The position numbers were made by a program, and so were the translations under genes. The notes under the pieces were generated by a model. That model ran no database searches. It saw nothing but the letters and a program-made list of their open reading frames with translations, and was not told the DNA's origin. 64,000 nt of DNA, from assembly GCF_044357945.1 (NCBI RefSeq), contig NZ_CP076563.1, forward strand, positions 1,488,001-1,552,000, in the 5' to 3' direction. The stretch's first letter is position 1; the number at the start of each line of letters is the position of its first letter. The DNA is from QAND01 sp003150225 (GTDB lineage: Bacteria > Bacillota > Clostridia > Christensenellales > QAND01). This document shows positions 42,898-51,371 of this stretch, in pieces.

Positions 42898-44988
42898 CTA
42901 GTTGACGCTATACAGCATCTCCCCATAGGTGGGAAGCGGCCAATCCTCTTTCGCCACCAGGGTTTCCAACTCATCCACCACCAGCCGCAGTTCCGACATG
43001 CGGCTGAAGATCTCGCTCCGATAGAACCGGGCTAGGGAGAGCTGATCTTCCGACTTTTTGGTTTCCAAAAGGGCGCTCTCCAGAGCGGTGAGCCGGCGAA
43101 GGAGACAGGCGGACAGTCCAGACAGCCGTTCCAACCGCTGCTCCTCCAGGGCGGTATCATAGGCGCCACAGGCCTTTTTTGTTGCCAGCAATCCAGCGAG
43201 TTTGTTCTGATAGGCAATGCAGGCAGGGATGATTTCCCGGTTGACCAAATCCACCATGGTCAGCGCTTCGATGTGCAGGGTTTTGCAGTAGTTCTCCAAC
43301 AGAATCTCGTAGCGGGAGCGGATCTCGGATTCGGAAAACACGTGGTGTCGGATAAAGACATCCATGTTCTTCCGGGATACCAGGGCAGGCAACGCGTCCA
43401 CGGTGGTCTTCAGATTGGAAAGCCCCCGGCGCTCCGCCTCCTGTACCCATTCGTCGGAATAGTTGTTGCCGTTGAAGATGATACGCTTATGGGCGGCAAT
43501 GGTCTCCCGGATGAGGTCGCCCAGGGCTCCCTTGAAATCGTCGGTGTTTTCCAGGATATCGGCAAATTGACGCAGGCTTTCGGCCACCACCGTATTCAGC
43601 ACGATGTTGGGCCCGGCGATGGAAAAAGCGCTGCCCAGCATGCGAAACTCAAACTTATTGCCGGTGAAGGCAAAGGGCGAGGTGCGGTTCCGATCGGTGG
43701 TATCCTTGGGGAAATGGGGCAATACCGTGGCGCCAATCTCCATCTCGTACTGCTGATGGCCATGGTAGTCGGCTCCGGTTTCCAAAGCGGTGAGGATCTC
43801 CATCAGCTCATCCCCCAGAAACATGGAGACGATGGCGGGGGGCGCTTCGTTGGCCCCCAGCCGGTGGTCGTTTCCGGCGCTGGCCACCGACACCCGGAGC
43901 AGCTCCTGATAGTCGTCCACCGCCTTGATGACCGCCACCAGGAACAGCAAAAACTGGGCGTTCTCGTAGGGGGTATCCCCTGGCTCCAGCAGGTTGACGC
44001 CGGTATCGGTGGAGATGGACCAGTTGTTATGCTTGCCGCTGCCGTTGATGCCGGCAAAGGGCTTTTCGTGGAGCAGGCAGACCAGGCCATGGCGGCTGGC
44101 GATGCGCTTCATCAGCTCCATGGTGAGCTGGTTGTGGTCGGTGGCGATGTTGGTGGTACCGAAGATAGGGGCCAGCTCGTGCTGGGCGGGCGCCACTTCG
44201 TTGTGCTTGGTTTTGGCGTAGACCCCCAGCTCCCATAGGGATTCCTCCAAATCCCGCATAAAATCGGATACCCGGGGCTTCAGGCTGCCAAAATAATGAT
44301 CGTCCAGTTCCTGGCCCTTGGGAGGCCGGGCTCCAAATAAGGTCCGGCCGGTGTAAACCAAATCGGGCCGGCGGCGGTACATCTCCTGATCGATGAGGAA
44401 ATACTCCTGCTCCGGGCCCACGGTGGTAATGACCCGCTGGGCCGGCGTGCTGCCAAACAGCCGCAGAATCCGCATGGCCTGACGGTCCATGGCCTCCATG
44501 GAGCGCAGGAGGGGGGTCTTTTTATCCAGCGCTTCCCCGCTGTAAGAGCAGAAAGCCGTGGGAATATAGAGGGTACCGTCCTTTAAAAAGGCGTAGGAGG
44601 TGATGTCCCATACGGTATAGCCCCGGGCCTCAAAGGTGGCCCGCAATCCGCCGGAGGGAAAGCTGGAAGCGTCGGGTTCTCCCCGAACCAGCTCCTTGCC
44701 CGAGAACTCCATGATGGCTCCGCCGCCCTCCTGAGGGGAGAGAAAGCTGTCATGCTTCTCCGCTGTAACCCCCGTCATGGGCTGGAACCAGTGGGTAAAG
44801 TGAGTGGCGCCCTTTTCCACTGCCCAGTCCTTCATGGCGCTGGCTACCACGTTGGCCACGTCCAGCTCCAGATGGGTGCCCTGGGAGATGGTTTTTTTCA
44901 GGGCCTTGTATGTATCCTTGGGCAGTCTGGCGCGCATGACGGCGTCGTTAAACACCATGCTGCCGAATACGCTGGGTACGTCTCTCAT
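42898..44988 (-). CDS. glnN: Glutamine synthetase, type III
   Basis: A 696-residue class III glutamine synthetase, ATP-dependent and making glutamine from glutamate and ammonia. Class III hallmarks are the length, the N-terminal HFTHWFQPMTGVTAEKHDSFL segment, the TTVGPEQEYFLID active site, AKTKHNEVAPAQHELAPIFG, and GKHNNWSIST. The ATG at 44988 follows GGGAGTGATCCAA; a longer open frame upstream is not needed. It has its own promoter and a leader with a hexaloop hairpin and terminator (see below), and is divergent from the glutamate synthase operon. amt follows downstream. Confidence 0.95.
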   Translation of the reverse strand: MRDVPSVFGSMVFNDAVMRARLPKDTYKALKKTISQGTHLELDVANVVASAMKDWAVEKGATHFTHWFQPMTGVTAEKHDSFLSPQEGGGAIMEFSGKELVRGEPDASSFPSGGLRATFEARGYTVWDITSYAFLKDGTLYIPTAFCSYSGEALDKKTPLLRSMEAMDRQAMRILRLFGSTPAQRVITTVGPEQEYFLIDQEMYRRRPDLVYTGRTLFGARPPKGQELDDHYFGSLKPRVSDFMRDLEESLWELGVYAKTKHNEVAPAQHELAPIFGTTNIATDHNQLTMELMKRIASRHGLVCLLHEKPFAGINGSGKHNNWSISTDTGVNLLEPGDTPYENAQFLLFLVAVIKAVDDYQELLRVSVASAGNDHRLGANEAPPAIVSMFLGDELMEILTALETGADYHGHQQYEMEIGATVLPHFPKDTTDRNRTSPFAFTGNKFEFRMLGSAFSIAGPNIVLNTVVAESLRQFADILENTDDFKGALGDLIRETIAAHKRIIFNGNNYSDEWVQEAERRGLSNLKTTVDALPALVSRKNMDVFIRHHVFSESEIRSRYEILLENYCKTLHIEALTMVDLVNREIIPACIAYQNKLAGLLATKKACGAYDTALEEQRLERLSGLSACLLRRLTALESALLETKKSEDQLSLARFYRSEIFSRMSELRLVVDELETLVAKEDWPLPTYGEMLYSVN

Positions 44989-45018
44989 TTGGATCACTCC
45001 CATTCTAGGATAATGAAG

Positions 45019-45052
45019 AAAGGCGCCGTGGACCCGCGTCCACAGCGCCTTT
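45019..45052 (-). terminator. Attenuator terminator in the glnN leader
   Basis: Minus-strand stem of 15 bp with one mismatch (AAAGGCGCTGTGGAC and complement) with a GCGG loop, followed by CTTC. It lies in the leader of glnN, 30 bp before the start codon, so it would stop most transcripts before the gene unless prevented. Confidence 0.8.
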
Positions 45053-45057
45053 GCTGT
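45042..45057 (-). promoter_or_regulatory. AAAGGC hexaloop hairpin in the glnN leader
   Basis: ACAGC-AAAGGC-GCTGT on the minus strand: a 5-bp stem and the invariant hexaloop, at the extreme 5' end of the transcript. It overlaps the 5' arm of the terminator at 45019-45052, making the two structures mutually exclusive. Confidence 0.7.
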
Positions 45058-45066
45058 TATGGCCCC

Positions 45067-45095
45067 AATATAGCGCGCAGGCGCCGGGTTGTCAA
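45067..45095 (-). promoter_or_regulatory. Promoter of glnN
   Basis: Minus-strand TTGACA (45095-45090) and TATATT (45072-45067) with a 17-bp spacer. Transcription would start just ahead of the hexaloop hairpin. Confidence 0.75.
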
Positions 45096-45210
45096 GGGGG
45101 AAAACCAGGAAAAATGAAAAAAGTGTTTTTCTATCCTGCATATACTGGGCATTCGATTGGGAAAAAGAAAAGAAATTGCAACATATTGAATAAATTATTT
45201 CAAATTTTCG

Positions 45211-45239
45211 TTGACAAGAAAACGCGGCTATTGTATAGT
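45211..45239 (+). promoter_or_regulatory. Promoter of the glutamate synthase operon
   Basis: Consensus TTGACA (45211-45216) and TATAGT (45234-45239), 17 bp apart. The predicted start is at about 45246, directly before the hexaloop hairpin. Confidence 0.8.
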
Positions 45240-45247
45240 GAGTGCGT

Positions 45248-45263
45248 TGAACAAAGGCGTTCA
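45248..45263 (+). promoter_or_regulatory. AAAGGC hexaloop hairpin in the glutamate synthase operon leader
   Basis: TGAAC-AAAGGC-GTTCA, a 5-bp stem with the same hexaloop as in the glnN and amt leaders but a different stem sequence. The loop and 3' arm (45253-45263) are the first part of the 5' arm of the terminator. Confidence 0.7.
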
Positions 45264-45325
45264 TCAAACCGCACAGGCGAGGATAGATTTCTTTGCCGGC
45301 TGCGCGGGTTGATGAGCGCCTTTTT
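45253..45325 (+). terminator. Attenuator terminator of the glutamate synthase operon
   Basis: A stem of about 20 bp between 45253-45273 and 45301-45322 with a T-run after it, 20 bp ahead of the first ribosome site. An inner hairpin with an 8-bp stem and TAGATT loop lies between the arms. It sits before, not after, the genes. Confidence 0.75.
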
Positions 45326-45345
45326 CGTTGAATGGAGGGAATGCT

Positions 45346-46434
45346 ATGCGAGAGGGACAGGTGCGGATTCCGTCGGGATGCGCCATTTCAGGGATTATCG
45401 ACCGCAGTGGAACGCCAATGAGCGGAGAGGCGATCATCCAGTCCATCTCCCGGATGCATGACCGTGCCAACGGCCTGGGAGGAGGGTTTGCCGCCTATGG
45501 GATCTATCCGGAGTATAAGGAATATTACGCGTTCCATATCTTCTATGACGATCCATCCGTCAAGCGCGCCTGCGAGGAATTTTTGGAACGGCATTTCGAC
45601 ATCATCAACCTCTCCAAAATTCCTACCCGGAAGGTGCGGGAGATCACCGATGAACCCCTGATCTGGCGGTATTTCCTGCTGCCTCTGCCTACCCGTCTGG
45701 CGGATAGCCAGCTAAGCGAGGGGGAGTATGTGATCAAATGCGTCTTCCGCATCAATATCCAGATCAAAGGCGCCTACGTCTTCTCTTGCGGCAAAAATAT
45801 GGGGGTCTTTAAGGGCGTGGGATATCCCGAGGACATCGGCCGCTTTTACCGGTTGGAGGAGTACCAGGGCTATTGCTTTACCGCCCATGGCCGGTATCCC
45901 ACCAACACGCCGGGCTGGTGGGGCGGCGCCCATCCCTTTGCGCTGTTGGACTACTCGGTGGTGCACAACGGGGAGATCTCCTCCTATGACGCCAACCGCC
46001 GCAGCATAGAGATGTACGGGTACACCTGCACGCTACAGACCGATACGGAGGTGATCACCTATCTCATCGATTACCTTCATCGGAAGCGGGGGCTCACCCT
46101 TTCGGAGACGGCGTCGGTGCTGGCGGCTCCCTTCTGGCAGGAGATCGACCGGATGCCGGAGGCGGAGCGGGCGCGGTATTCCTACCTCCGCAACGTATAT
46201 GCCGCCCAGCTGATCACCGGGCCTTTTTCCATCCTGGTGGGCTTTACGGGGGGCATGATGGCCCTAAACGACCGGCTGAAGCTGCGCAGCATGGTGGTGG
46301 GGGAGAAGGGCGATCGGGTGTATATCGCCAGCGAGGAGGCGGCCATCCGGGCGGTGGAGCCGGAGCTGGACGGCGTCTGGTCTCCAGAGGGGGGACAGCC
46401 GGTGATTGTGGAACTATATGGGAGGGAGACATGA
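45346..46434 (+). CDS. Glutamate synthase amidotransferase subunit (GltB1-type)
   Basis: A 362-residue class II glutamine amidotransferase that hydrolyses glutamine and feeds ammonia to glutamate synthase. The nucleophile is Cys12 in PSGCAISG after a short propeptide (cleavage would expose it). Other segments: RYPTNTPGWWGGAHPFALLDYSVVHNGEISSYDANR and QTDTEVITYLIDYL, standard for the N-terminal domain of GltB. The enzyme is split as in archaea and many Clostridia: this gene carries only the amidotransferase. The ATG follows GGAGGG with 6 nt spacing. The stop overlaps the next ATG (ATGA). Confidence 0.9.
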   Translation: MREGQVRIPSGCAISGIIDRSGTPMSGEAIIQSISRMHDRANGLGGGFAAYGIYPEYKEYYAFHIFYDDPSVKRACEEFLERHFDIINLSKIPTRKVREITDEPLIWRYFLLPLPTRLADSQLSEGEYVIKCVFRINIQIKGAYVFSCGKNMGVFKGVGYPEDIGRFYRLEEYQGYCFTAHGRYPTNTPGWWGGAHPFALLDYSVVHNGEISSYDANRRSIEMYGYTCTLQTDTEVITYLIDYLHRKRGLTLSETASVLAAPFWQEIDRMPEAERARYSYLRNVYAAQLITGPFSILVGFTGGMMALNDRLKLRSMVVGEKGDRVYIASEEAAIRAVEPELDGVWSPEGGQPVIVELYGRET

Positions 46435-47939
46435 TGGCGCTGGATCTTTTTTACCCCCGGTTTGACGTGGTGCGGAATCGGGAACGCTGTACCCTTTGCG
46501 GCGCCTGTATCAGCCAGTGCGCCAACGGCGTGCATAGCAGAGCGGAGGACGGGCGGGAGATGCTTGCAGATCCCACCCGGTGCGTCAACTGCCAGCGCTG
46601 TGTGGCCCTGTGCCCCACCCGAGCGCTGAAGGTCGTTAAGAGCGATAACGCCGTCCAGGAGAACGCTAATTGGAGCGGGAAAGCCATCCGGGAGATCTAC
46701 CGCCAGGCGGAGAGCGGCGGCGTATTGCTCTCCAGCATGGGCAATCCCGCGCCCTATCCCGTTTATTTTGACAGGATGCTGCTAAACGCATCCCAGGTAA
46801 CCAACCCCTCCATCGACCCGCTTCGGGAGCCCATGGAGACCCGGGTATTTCTGGGGCCCAAGCCCCAGGCCATCAGCCGGGACGCGTCGGGGCAAATCGA
46901 AAGCCGCCTCCCGCCCTATCTGAGCCTGTCCATGCCGGTGATGTTTTCCGCCATGAGCTATGGCTCCATCAGCTATAACGCCCATGAGAGCTTGGCCCGG
47001 GCGGCGGAGGAACTGGGGATTTTCTACAACACCGGGGAGGGAGGACTCCATGAAAATTTATACCGCTATGGGAATCATACCATTGTACAGGTAGCGTCCG
47101 GCCGGTTTGGGGTGCATCCAGATTACCTCAACAGCGGCGCAGCCATTGAGATCAAGATGGGCCAGGGGGCGAAGCCGGGCATCGGCGGCCACCTGCCGGG
47201 CGCTAAAATCGTAGGGGACATCTCCCGTACCCGGATGATTCCGGAGCACAGCGACGCAATCTCCCCGGCGCCTCATCATGATATCTATTCCATCGAAGAC
47301 CTGCGGCAGCTTGTGTACTCCTTAAAGGAAGCCACCGGCTATCAAAAACCGGTAATCGTTAAGATCGCCGCGGTCCACAACGTGTCCGCGATCGCCAGCG
47401 GTATCGCTCGGAGTGGAGCGGATATCATCGCCATCGACGGGTTTCGAGGCGGCACCGGCGCCGCGCCCACCCGGATCCGGGATCACGTGGGCATCCCTGT
47501 GGAGCTGGCCTTGGCCAGCGTGGACAGCCGCCTTCGGGAGGAGGGGATCCGGGATCATGTCTCCCTCATCGTAGGAGGGAGCATCCGAAGCAGCACCGAT
47601 GTGGTAAAGGCCATTGCTTTGGGTGCGGACTGCGTCTATATTGCCACCGCCGCTCTGCTGGCTCTGGGCTGCCACCTCTGCGGAAGCTGCCACACCGGGC
47701 GCTGCAACTGGGGCATCGCCACCCAGGTTCCGGAACTGGTCCAGCGGCTGGATCCAGACGTGGGAGCCCGTCGGCTGGTCAATCTGCTCGCCGCCTGGCA
47801 GCACGAGATCATGGAGATGATGGGGGGCATGGGGATCAATGCCATTGAGAGCCTGCGGGGAAACCGGCTGATGCTCCGGGGCATTGGTCTCAATCAAAAG
47901 GAACTGGATATTCTGGGCATCAAGCACGCGGGGGAGTGA
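46431..47939 (+). CDS. gltB: Glutamate synthase FMN/iron-sulfur subunit (GltB2-type)
   Basis: A 502-residue synthase subunit that turns 2-oxoglutarate plus ammonia into glutamate. Two ferredoxin-type CxxCxxCxxxC motifs lie near residues 20-32 (CTLCGACISQC) and 50-62 (CVNCQRCVALC). The FMN-binding TIM barrel follows, with GPKPQA, SYGSISYNAHESLARAAEELG, GIGGHLPGAK, GFRGGTGAAPTRIRDHVG and the late CHLCGSCHTGRC cysteines that ligate a 3Fe-4S cluster. No NADPH-binding subunit is adjacent, so reduced ferredoxin is the likely electron donor. Starts inside the previous stop. Confidence 0.92.
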   Translation: MMALDLFYPRFDVVRNRERCTLCGACISQCANGVHSRAEDGREMLADPTRCVNCQRCVALCPTRALKVVKSDNAVQENANWSGKAIREIYRQAESGGVLLSSMGNPAPYPVYFDRMLLNASQVTNPSIDPLREPMETRVFLGPKPQAISRDASGQIESRLPPYLSLSMPVMFSAMSYGSISYNAHESLARAAEELGIFYNTGEGGLHENLYRYGNHTIVQVASGRFGVHPDYLNSGAAIEIKMGQGAKPGIGGHLPGAKIVGDISRTRMIPEHSDAISPAPHHDIYSIEDLRQLVYSLKEATGYQKPVIVKIAAVHNVSAIASGIARSGADIIAIDGFRGGTGAAPTRIRDHVGIPVELALASVDSRLREEGIRDHVSLIVGGSIRSSTDVVKAIALGADCVYIATAALLALGCHLCGSCHTGRCNWGIATQVPELVQRLDPDVGARRLVNLLAAWQHEIMEMMGGMGINAIESLRGNRLMLRGIGLNQKELDILGIKHAGE

Positions 47940-47943
47940 ACAT

Positions 47944-48666
47944 ATGAGCCAAGTATTGTATGAAGGAAAGTCCAAATTGGTATGCCAAGGGCCCCGGGAG
48001 GGCAGCCTGTTGATCCGCTATAAGGACACCGCCACTGCCTTTAATGGGGAGAAGAAAGCGGAGCTTTCGGGCAAGGGGGTGCTCAACGCCGCCATCTCCA
48101 ACCGCATCTTCCAATATCTCATGGATCACGGGGTAGAAACCCATCTGATCCAGGTGGTGGACGATGTCTCCGTGGTGGTGCGGCGGGCGGAAATCATCCC
48201 GGTGGAGGTGGTGGTGCGAAACCTGGCTGCCGGAGGCTTCTCCCAGAAGTATGGCGTGCCGGAGGGCACGCTTCTAAGGAATACCGTGATGGAGTTCAGC
48301 TATAAAAGCGATGCCCTGGGGGATCCCATGATCAATCGAAGCCAGATTACCGCCATCGGCCTAGCCTCCCGGGAAGAGCTTCAGGAGATGGAGCGCCAAG
48401 CCCTTAATATCAATGAATTATTATGCAGGTTATTTGAGCGAATGGACATCCGTCTGGTGGACTTCAAGCTGGAGTTTGGCCGGGTGGACGGCCACGTGAT
48501 CCTATGCGATGAAATCTCGCCGGATTCCTGCCGTCTTTGGGATATGGCTACCGAGGAAAAGCTGGATAAGGACCGCTTCCGGCGGGATCTAGGCGATGTT
48601 CTGGCGGGTTACCGGGAAGTTTTGAGACGGCTTGACGATGTTCTGCAAACCCCGGAGAGTGAATAA
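47944..48666 (+). CDS. purC: Phosphoribosylaminoimidazole-succinocarboxamide synthase (SAICAR synthetase)
   Basis: A 240-residue enzyme of de novo purine synthesis, joining aspartate to CAIR with ATP. It has the family start LYEGKSKLVCQ, FKDTATAFNGEKKA-like YKDTATAFNG, VRNLAAGGFSQKYG, and the LVDFKLEFGRVDGHVILCDEISPDSCRLWD stretch. It is inserted between two glutamate synthase genes, 4 bp after gltB2 and 1 bp before the GXGXG gene, so it must be translated in the same operon. That placement ties purine synthesis to nitrogen control. The ATG at 47944 follows GGGGGAG. Confidence 0.95.
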   Translation: MSQVLYEGKSKLVCQGPREGSLLIRYKDTATAFNGEKKAELSGKGVLNAAISNRIFQYLMDHGVETHLIQVVDDVSVVVRRAEIIPVEVVVRNLAAGGFSQKYGVPEGTLLRNTVMEFSYKSDALGDPMINRSQITAIGLASREELQEMERQALNINELLCRLFERMDIRLVDFKLEFGRVDGHVILCDEISPDSCRLWDMATEEKLDKDRFRRDLGDVLAGYREVLRRLDDVLQTPESE

Positions 48667-48667
48667 A

Positions 48668-49384
48668 ATGGATCTTTATGCGGAGAATTTGGATTTTCAG
48701 GAGTTAAACCGCCGCATTCGGGATGCGGAGGAGGATGTACGGGTAACGGGATGTCTGGGCCAACGGTTTCTGGGCGCCGGGATCAAGGGAAAGCGCGTGT
48801 ACATCCAGGGAACCCCGGGCAACGGATTGGGCGCCTACCTGGACGGAGGGGAAATCCACGTTATGGGCAACGCTCAGGACGCTGTGGGGGATACTATGAA
48901 CGGCGGCAGAATCGTGATCCATGGCAATGCGGGGGATGCCTTGGGATACGCAATGCGGGGCGGTAGCATCTATGTGCGGGACAACGCCGGCTACCGCACC
49001 GGAATCCATATGAAGGAATACCGGGAGCATCGTCCGGTCATCGTGGTGGGAGGCAAAGCCGGAAGCTTCCTAGGGGAGTATTTGGCTGGCGGGCTCATCG
49101 TCGTTTTGGGAATGGGCGCCGAGGACATCCCGGTGGGCGGTTTTATCGGGACCGGCATGCATGGGGGCAGTATCTTTATCCGTACCCAGGGGAATCTTAC
49201 CGGTCTGCCGGCGCAGGTCACCGCAGAGGTAGCGGATGGGGAGATGCTGGAGGAAATTCGACCCTATGTATCGGAATTCTGTATGCATTTTGGGATGGAT
49301 GCAGACAAACTCTTAAAAGACCGGTATTATAGATTAAAAGCAAACGCCAGGAATCCCTACCGGCAGCTATATACCACGGAATGA
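48668..49384 (+). CDS. Glutamate synthase GXGXG-domain subunit (GltB3-type)
   Basis: A 238-residue right-handed beta-helix protein corresponding to the C-terminal GXGXG domain of GltB. Repeats are visible from about residue 38 on: GTPGNGLGAYLDGGEIHVMGN, NAGDALGYAMRGGSIYVRDNAG, MHGGSIFIR. It supports the channel for ammonia in the intact enzyme. Completes the three-piece glutamate synthase with the two genes upstream. The ATG follows GGAGAG and lies 1 bp after the purC stop. A class I glutamine synthetase gene follows. Confidence 0.92.
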   Translation: MDLYAENLDFQELNRRIRDAEEDVRVTGCLGQRFLGAGIKGKRVYIQGTPGNGLGAYLDGGEIHVMGNAQDAVGDTMNGGRIVIHGNAGDALGYAMRGGSIYVRDNAGYRTGIHMKEYREHRPVIVVGGKAGSFLGEYLAGGLIVVLGMGAEDIPVGGFIGTGMHGGSIFIRTQGNLTGLPAQVTAEVADGEMLEEIRPYVSEFCMHFGMDADKLLKDRYYRLKANARNPYRQLYTTE

Positions 49385-49397
49385 TGAGGTGGAATCC

Positions 49398-50717
49398 ATG
49401 AACCATACGCAGAACGAAGTGATGCAGTTTGTGCGGGAGAACGACGTCAAATTCATCCGGCTGGGCTTTTGCGACCCCTTCGGCATCCAGAAGAATATCT
49501 CCATCATGCCGGAGGAGCTTGCCGATGCCTTTACCTACGGGGTGTCCTTTGACGCTTCCGCCATAGCGGGATTTCAGGATGCGGACCAGTCCGACCTTTT
49601 GCTGTTCCCCGATCCAGCCACTCTTACCGTCCTGCCCTGGCGGCCGGGCCCCGGCCGGGTGATCCGCTTTTACTGCGACATTAAAACCCCCGATGGCGCG
49701 GTGTTTGCCGGCGATACCAGATCCATGCTGAAACGGGTTGCCGCGCAGTACGAGGCCCTGGGCTATGTCTGCAAGGTGGGAGCGGAATGCGAGTTTTATC
49801 TGTTCCAGACCGATGAGGATGGCGAGCCCACCCAAAAACCCTTGGACCGGGGAGGCTATCTGGACATCTCTCCTTTGGATAAAGGGGAGAACATCCGGCG
49901 GGAGATCTGCCTATGCTTGGAGGAAATGGGGATCCAGCCCGAGGCCTCCCACCATGAGCAGGGACCGGGGCAAAATGAGATCGATTTTAAGTTTAGCGAT
50001 GCTCTTTCCAGCGCCGACCACCTTTTGACCTTTAAATCGGTGGTCAAGGCCATTGCTGCCCGCAACGGCCTGTTTGCCTCCTTTTTGCCCAAGCCCCTGG
50101 CCAATATGGCGGGAAGCGGACTCCATGTAAACCTTTCCCTGGCCCAAAACGGGCTCAATATCTTTCGGAACGCGGCCCAGGGCCATTCCCCTGTGGCCGA
50201 GAGCTTTATCGCGGGGATCCTCCGCCGGGCTGCCGACATGACCCTGTTTTTGAACCCGCTGACCAATTCCTATGAGCGCTTTGGAAGCTTTGAGGCGCCC
50301 AAATACATCTCCTGGTCCCACCAGAACCGGTCACAGCTGATCCGTATTCCGGCAGCGGTGGGAGAGCGGGTGCGGATGGAGCTTCGCTCCCCCGACCCTG
50401 CCATCAATCCCTATCTTGCCTTTGCCCTGATCCTGTCGGCGGGGCTGGAGGGAATGGAGGACGGCCTTGCGCTGCCTCCCGCCGTGGACGGCAACCTGTT
50501 TGACGCCGAGGCGGGAGAAAAGGCGTTTCTGACGCCGCTGCCGGGGACCCTGGCCGAGGCCGTTTCCGCGGCGGAAGCCAGCCCCTTTGTAAAGGGCGTG
50601 GTTGGGGAACCGCTGCTGTCAAAATATCTGCTTCAAAAACGCCGGGAGGCGGAGGACTGCCGGAGGGCGGAGTCGATGGATGCTTTTACGCGAAAGCGGT
50701 ATTTTCATCTGATCTGA
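49398..50717 (+). CDS. glnA: Glutamine synthetase, type I
   Basis: A 439-residue class I glutamine synthetase. Motifs: the N-terminal beta-grasp FCDPFGIQKNISI, VGAECEFYLF, EASHHEQGPGQNEIDFKF, GSGLHVNLSL, NSYERFGSFEAPKYISWSHQNRSQLIRIP. The loop that carries the adenylylation tyrosine in enterobacterial enzymes is NLFDAE here, so that control is unlikely. I chose the ATG at 49398 with GAGGTGG 5 nt before it. This is the second glutamine synthetase within 10 kb, next to the class III enzyme on the other strand. Confidence 0.93.
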   Translation: MNHTQNEVMQFVRENDVKFIRLGFCDPFGIQKNISIMPEELADAFTYGVSFDASAIAGFQDADQSDLLLFPDPATLTVLPWRPGPGRVIRFYCDIKTPDGAVFAGDTRSMLKRVAAQYEALGYVCKVGAECEFYLFQTDEDGEPTQKPLDRGGYLDISPLDKGENIRREICLCLEEMGIQPEASHHEQGPGQNEIDFKFSDALSSADHLLTFKSVVKAIAARNGLFASFLPKPLANMAGSGLHVNLSLAQNGLNIFRNAAQGHSPVAESFIAGILRRAADMTLFLNPLTNSYERFGSFEAPKYISWSHQNRSQLIRIPAAVGERVRMELRSPDPAINPYLAFALILSAGLEGMEDGLALPPAVDGNLFDAEAGEKAFLTPLPGTLAEAVSAAEASPFVKGVVGEPLLSKYLLQKRREAEDCRRAESMDAFTRKRYFHLI

Positions 50718-50745
50718 TTGCACCTTAAGGGAAGGCGGTGAGGAT

Positions 50746-51315
50746 ATGGAAACTGCGTTGATCGTGACCTGCAATGAAAAAAGCATCCCCTTTTTTACGG
50801 AGATGCTCAATGCGGCTTCCATCGACCAGATCACGGTCCTGCGGTCCTGCGGCGAGGCACGGCGGCTGCTCTTAGAGCGGGAGTTTGACCTGGTGGTGAT
50901 CAACGCGCCCTTAAAAGACGAAACCGGGGAGAGCTTTTCCCGGCATGTGGCTGGAAGGGGAACCTGCCAGGTGATGCTCCTGGTGAACAGCGCCTATTTT
51001 GAGGAGGTCTCCGCCGCCACCGAGGAGGCGGGCGTACTGACCGTTTCAAAGCCCGTCAATAAAGGGGTGTTCTGGTCTGCCTTAAAGCTGGCCAAGGCCA
51101 GCTTTAACCGGCTTCGCTCCATGCGTAGGGAGAACAGCCAGCTCAAACAGAAGATCGAGGATATCCGCATCGTGGATCGGGCTAAATGTATCCTCATCTC
51201 CTATTTGAGCATGAGCGAACAGGAGGCCCACCGATACATCGAAAAACAGGCTATGGATCTGCGCACCACCCGGCGGGCGGTGGCGGAAAGCCTGTTGCGA
51301 ACCTATGAGAGCTAG
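50746..51315 (+). CDS. ANTAR-domain antitermination regulator with pseudo-receiver domain
   Basis: A 189-residue protein. Residues 1-115 form a response-regulator receiver-like fold with the usual Lys (VSKPVNK) but Asn in place of the phosphorylated Asp (DLVVINAPL), so it is probably not phosphorylated. A helix rich in Arg/Lys/Glu leads into a C-terminal ANTAR RNA-binding domain (about 135-187, DIRIVDRAKCILISYLSMSEQEAHRYIEKQAMDLRTTRRAVAESLL) of the NasT/AmiR/EutV kind. ANTAR proteins bind paired hexaloop hairpins and block terminators. It lies in the glutamate synthase operon, whose leader and two neighbours carry matching hairpins. Confidence 0.93.
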   Translation: METALIVTCNEKSIPFFTEMLNAASIDQITVLRSCGEARRLLLEREFDLVVINAPLKDETGESFSRHVAGRGTCQVMLLVNSAYFEEVSAATEEAGVLTVSKPVNKGVFWSALKLAKASFNRLRSMRRENSQLKQKIEDIRIVDRAKCILISYLSMSEQEAHRYIEKQAMDLRTTRRAVAESLLRTYES

Positions 51316-51327
51316 GACGGGCGTCAC

Positions 51328-51350
51328 GGGCCGAAGGACCTCCTCGGCCC
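51328..51350 (+). promoter_or_regulatory. Stem-loop between the ANTAR gene and guaA
   Basis: Stem GGGCCGA/TCGGCCC with a 9-base loop and no T-run. It is probably not a terminator. It may affect guaA translation or transcript processing; no known role. Confidence 0.3.
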
Positions 51351-51371
51351 ATGCTGCAAGGGAGGAAGACT

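Larger units (their letters stand above)
44989..45345. other. Divergent control region of glnN and the glutamate synthase operon
   Basis: About 360 bases without a gene. It holds two outward promoters, two hexaloop hairpins and two attenuators (each annotated), separated by an AT-rich stretch (about 45100-45210) with no recognised activator site. Confidence 0.7.

Noticed and set aside
45274..45300. Second ANTAR hexaloop (loop TAGATT) inside the glutamate synthase attenuator
   Set aside because: The hairpin is real (8-bp stem, 6-base loop), but the loop lacks A at position 1 and G at position 4 and no equivalent exists in the glnN and amt leaders.
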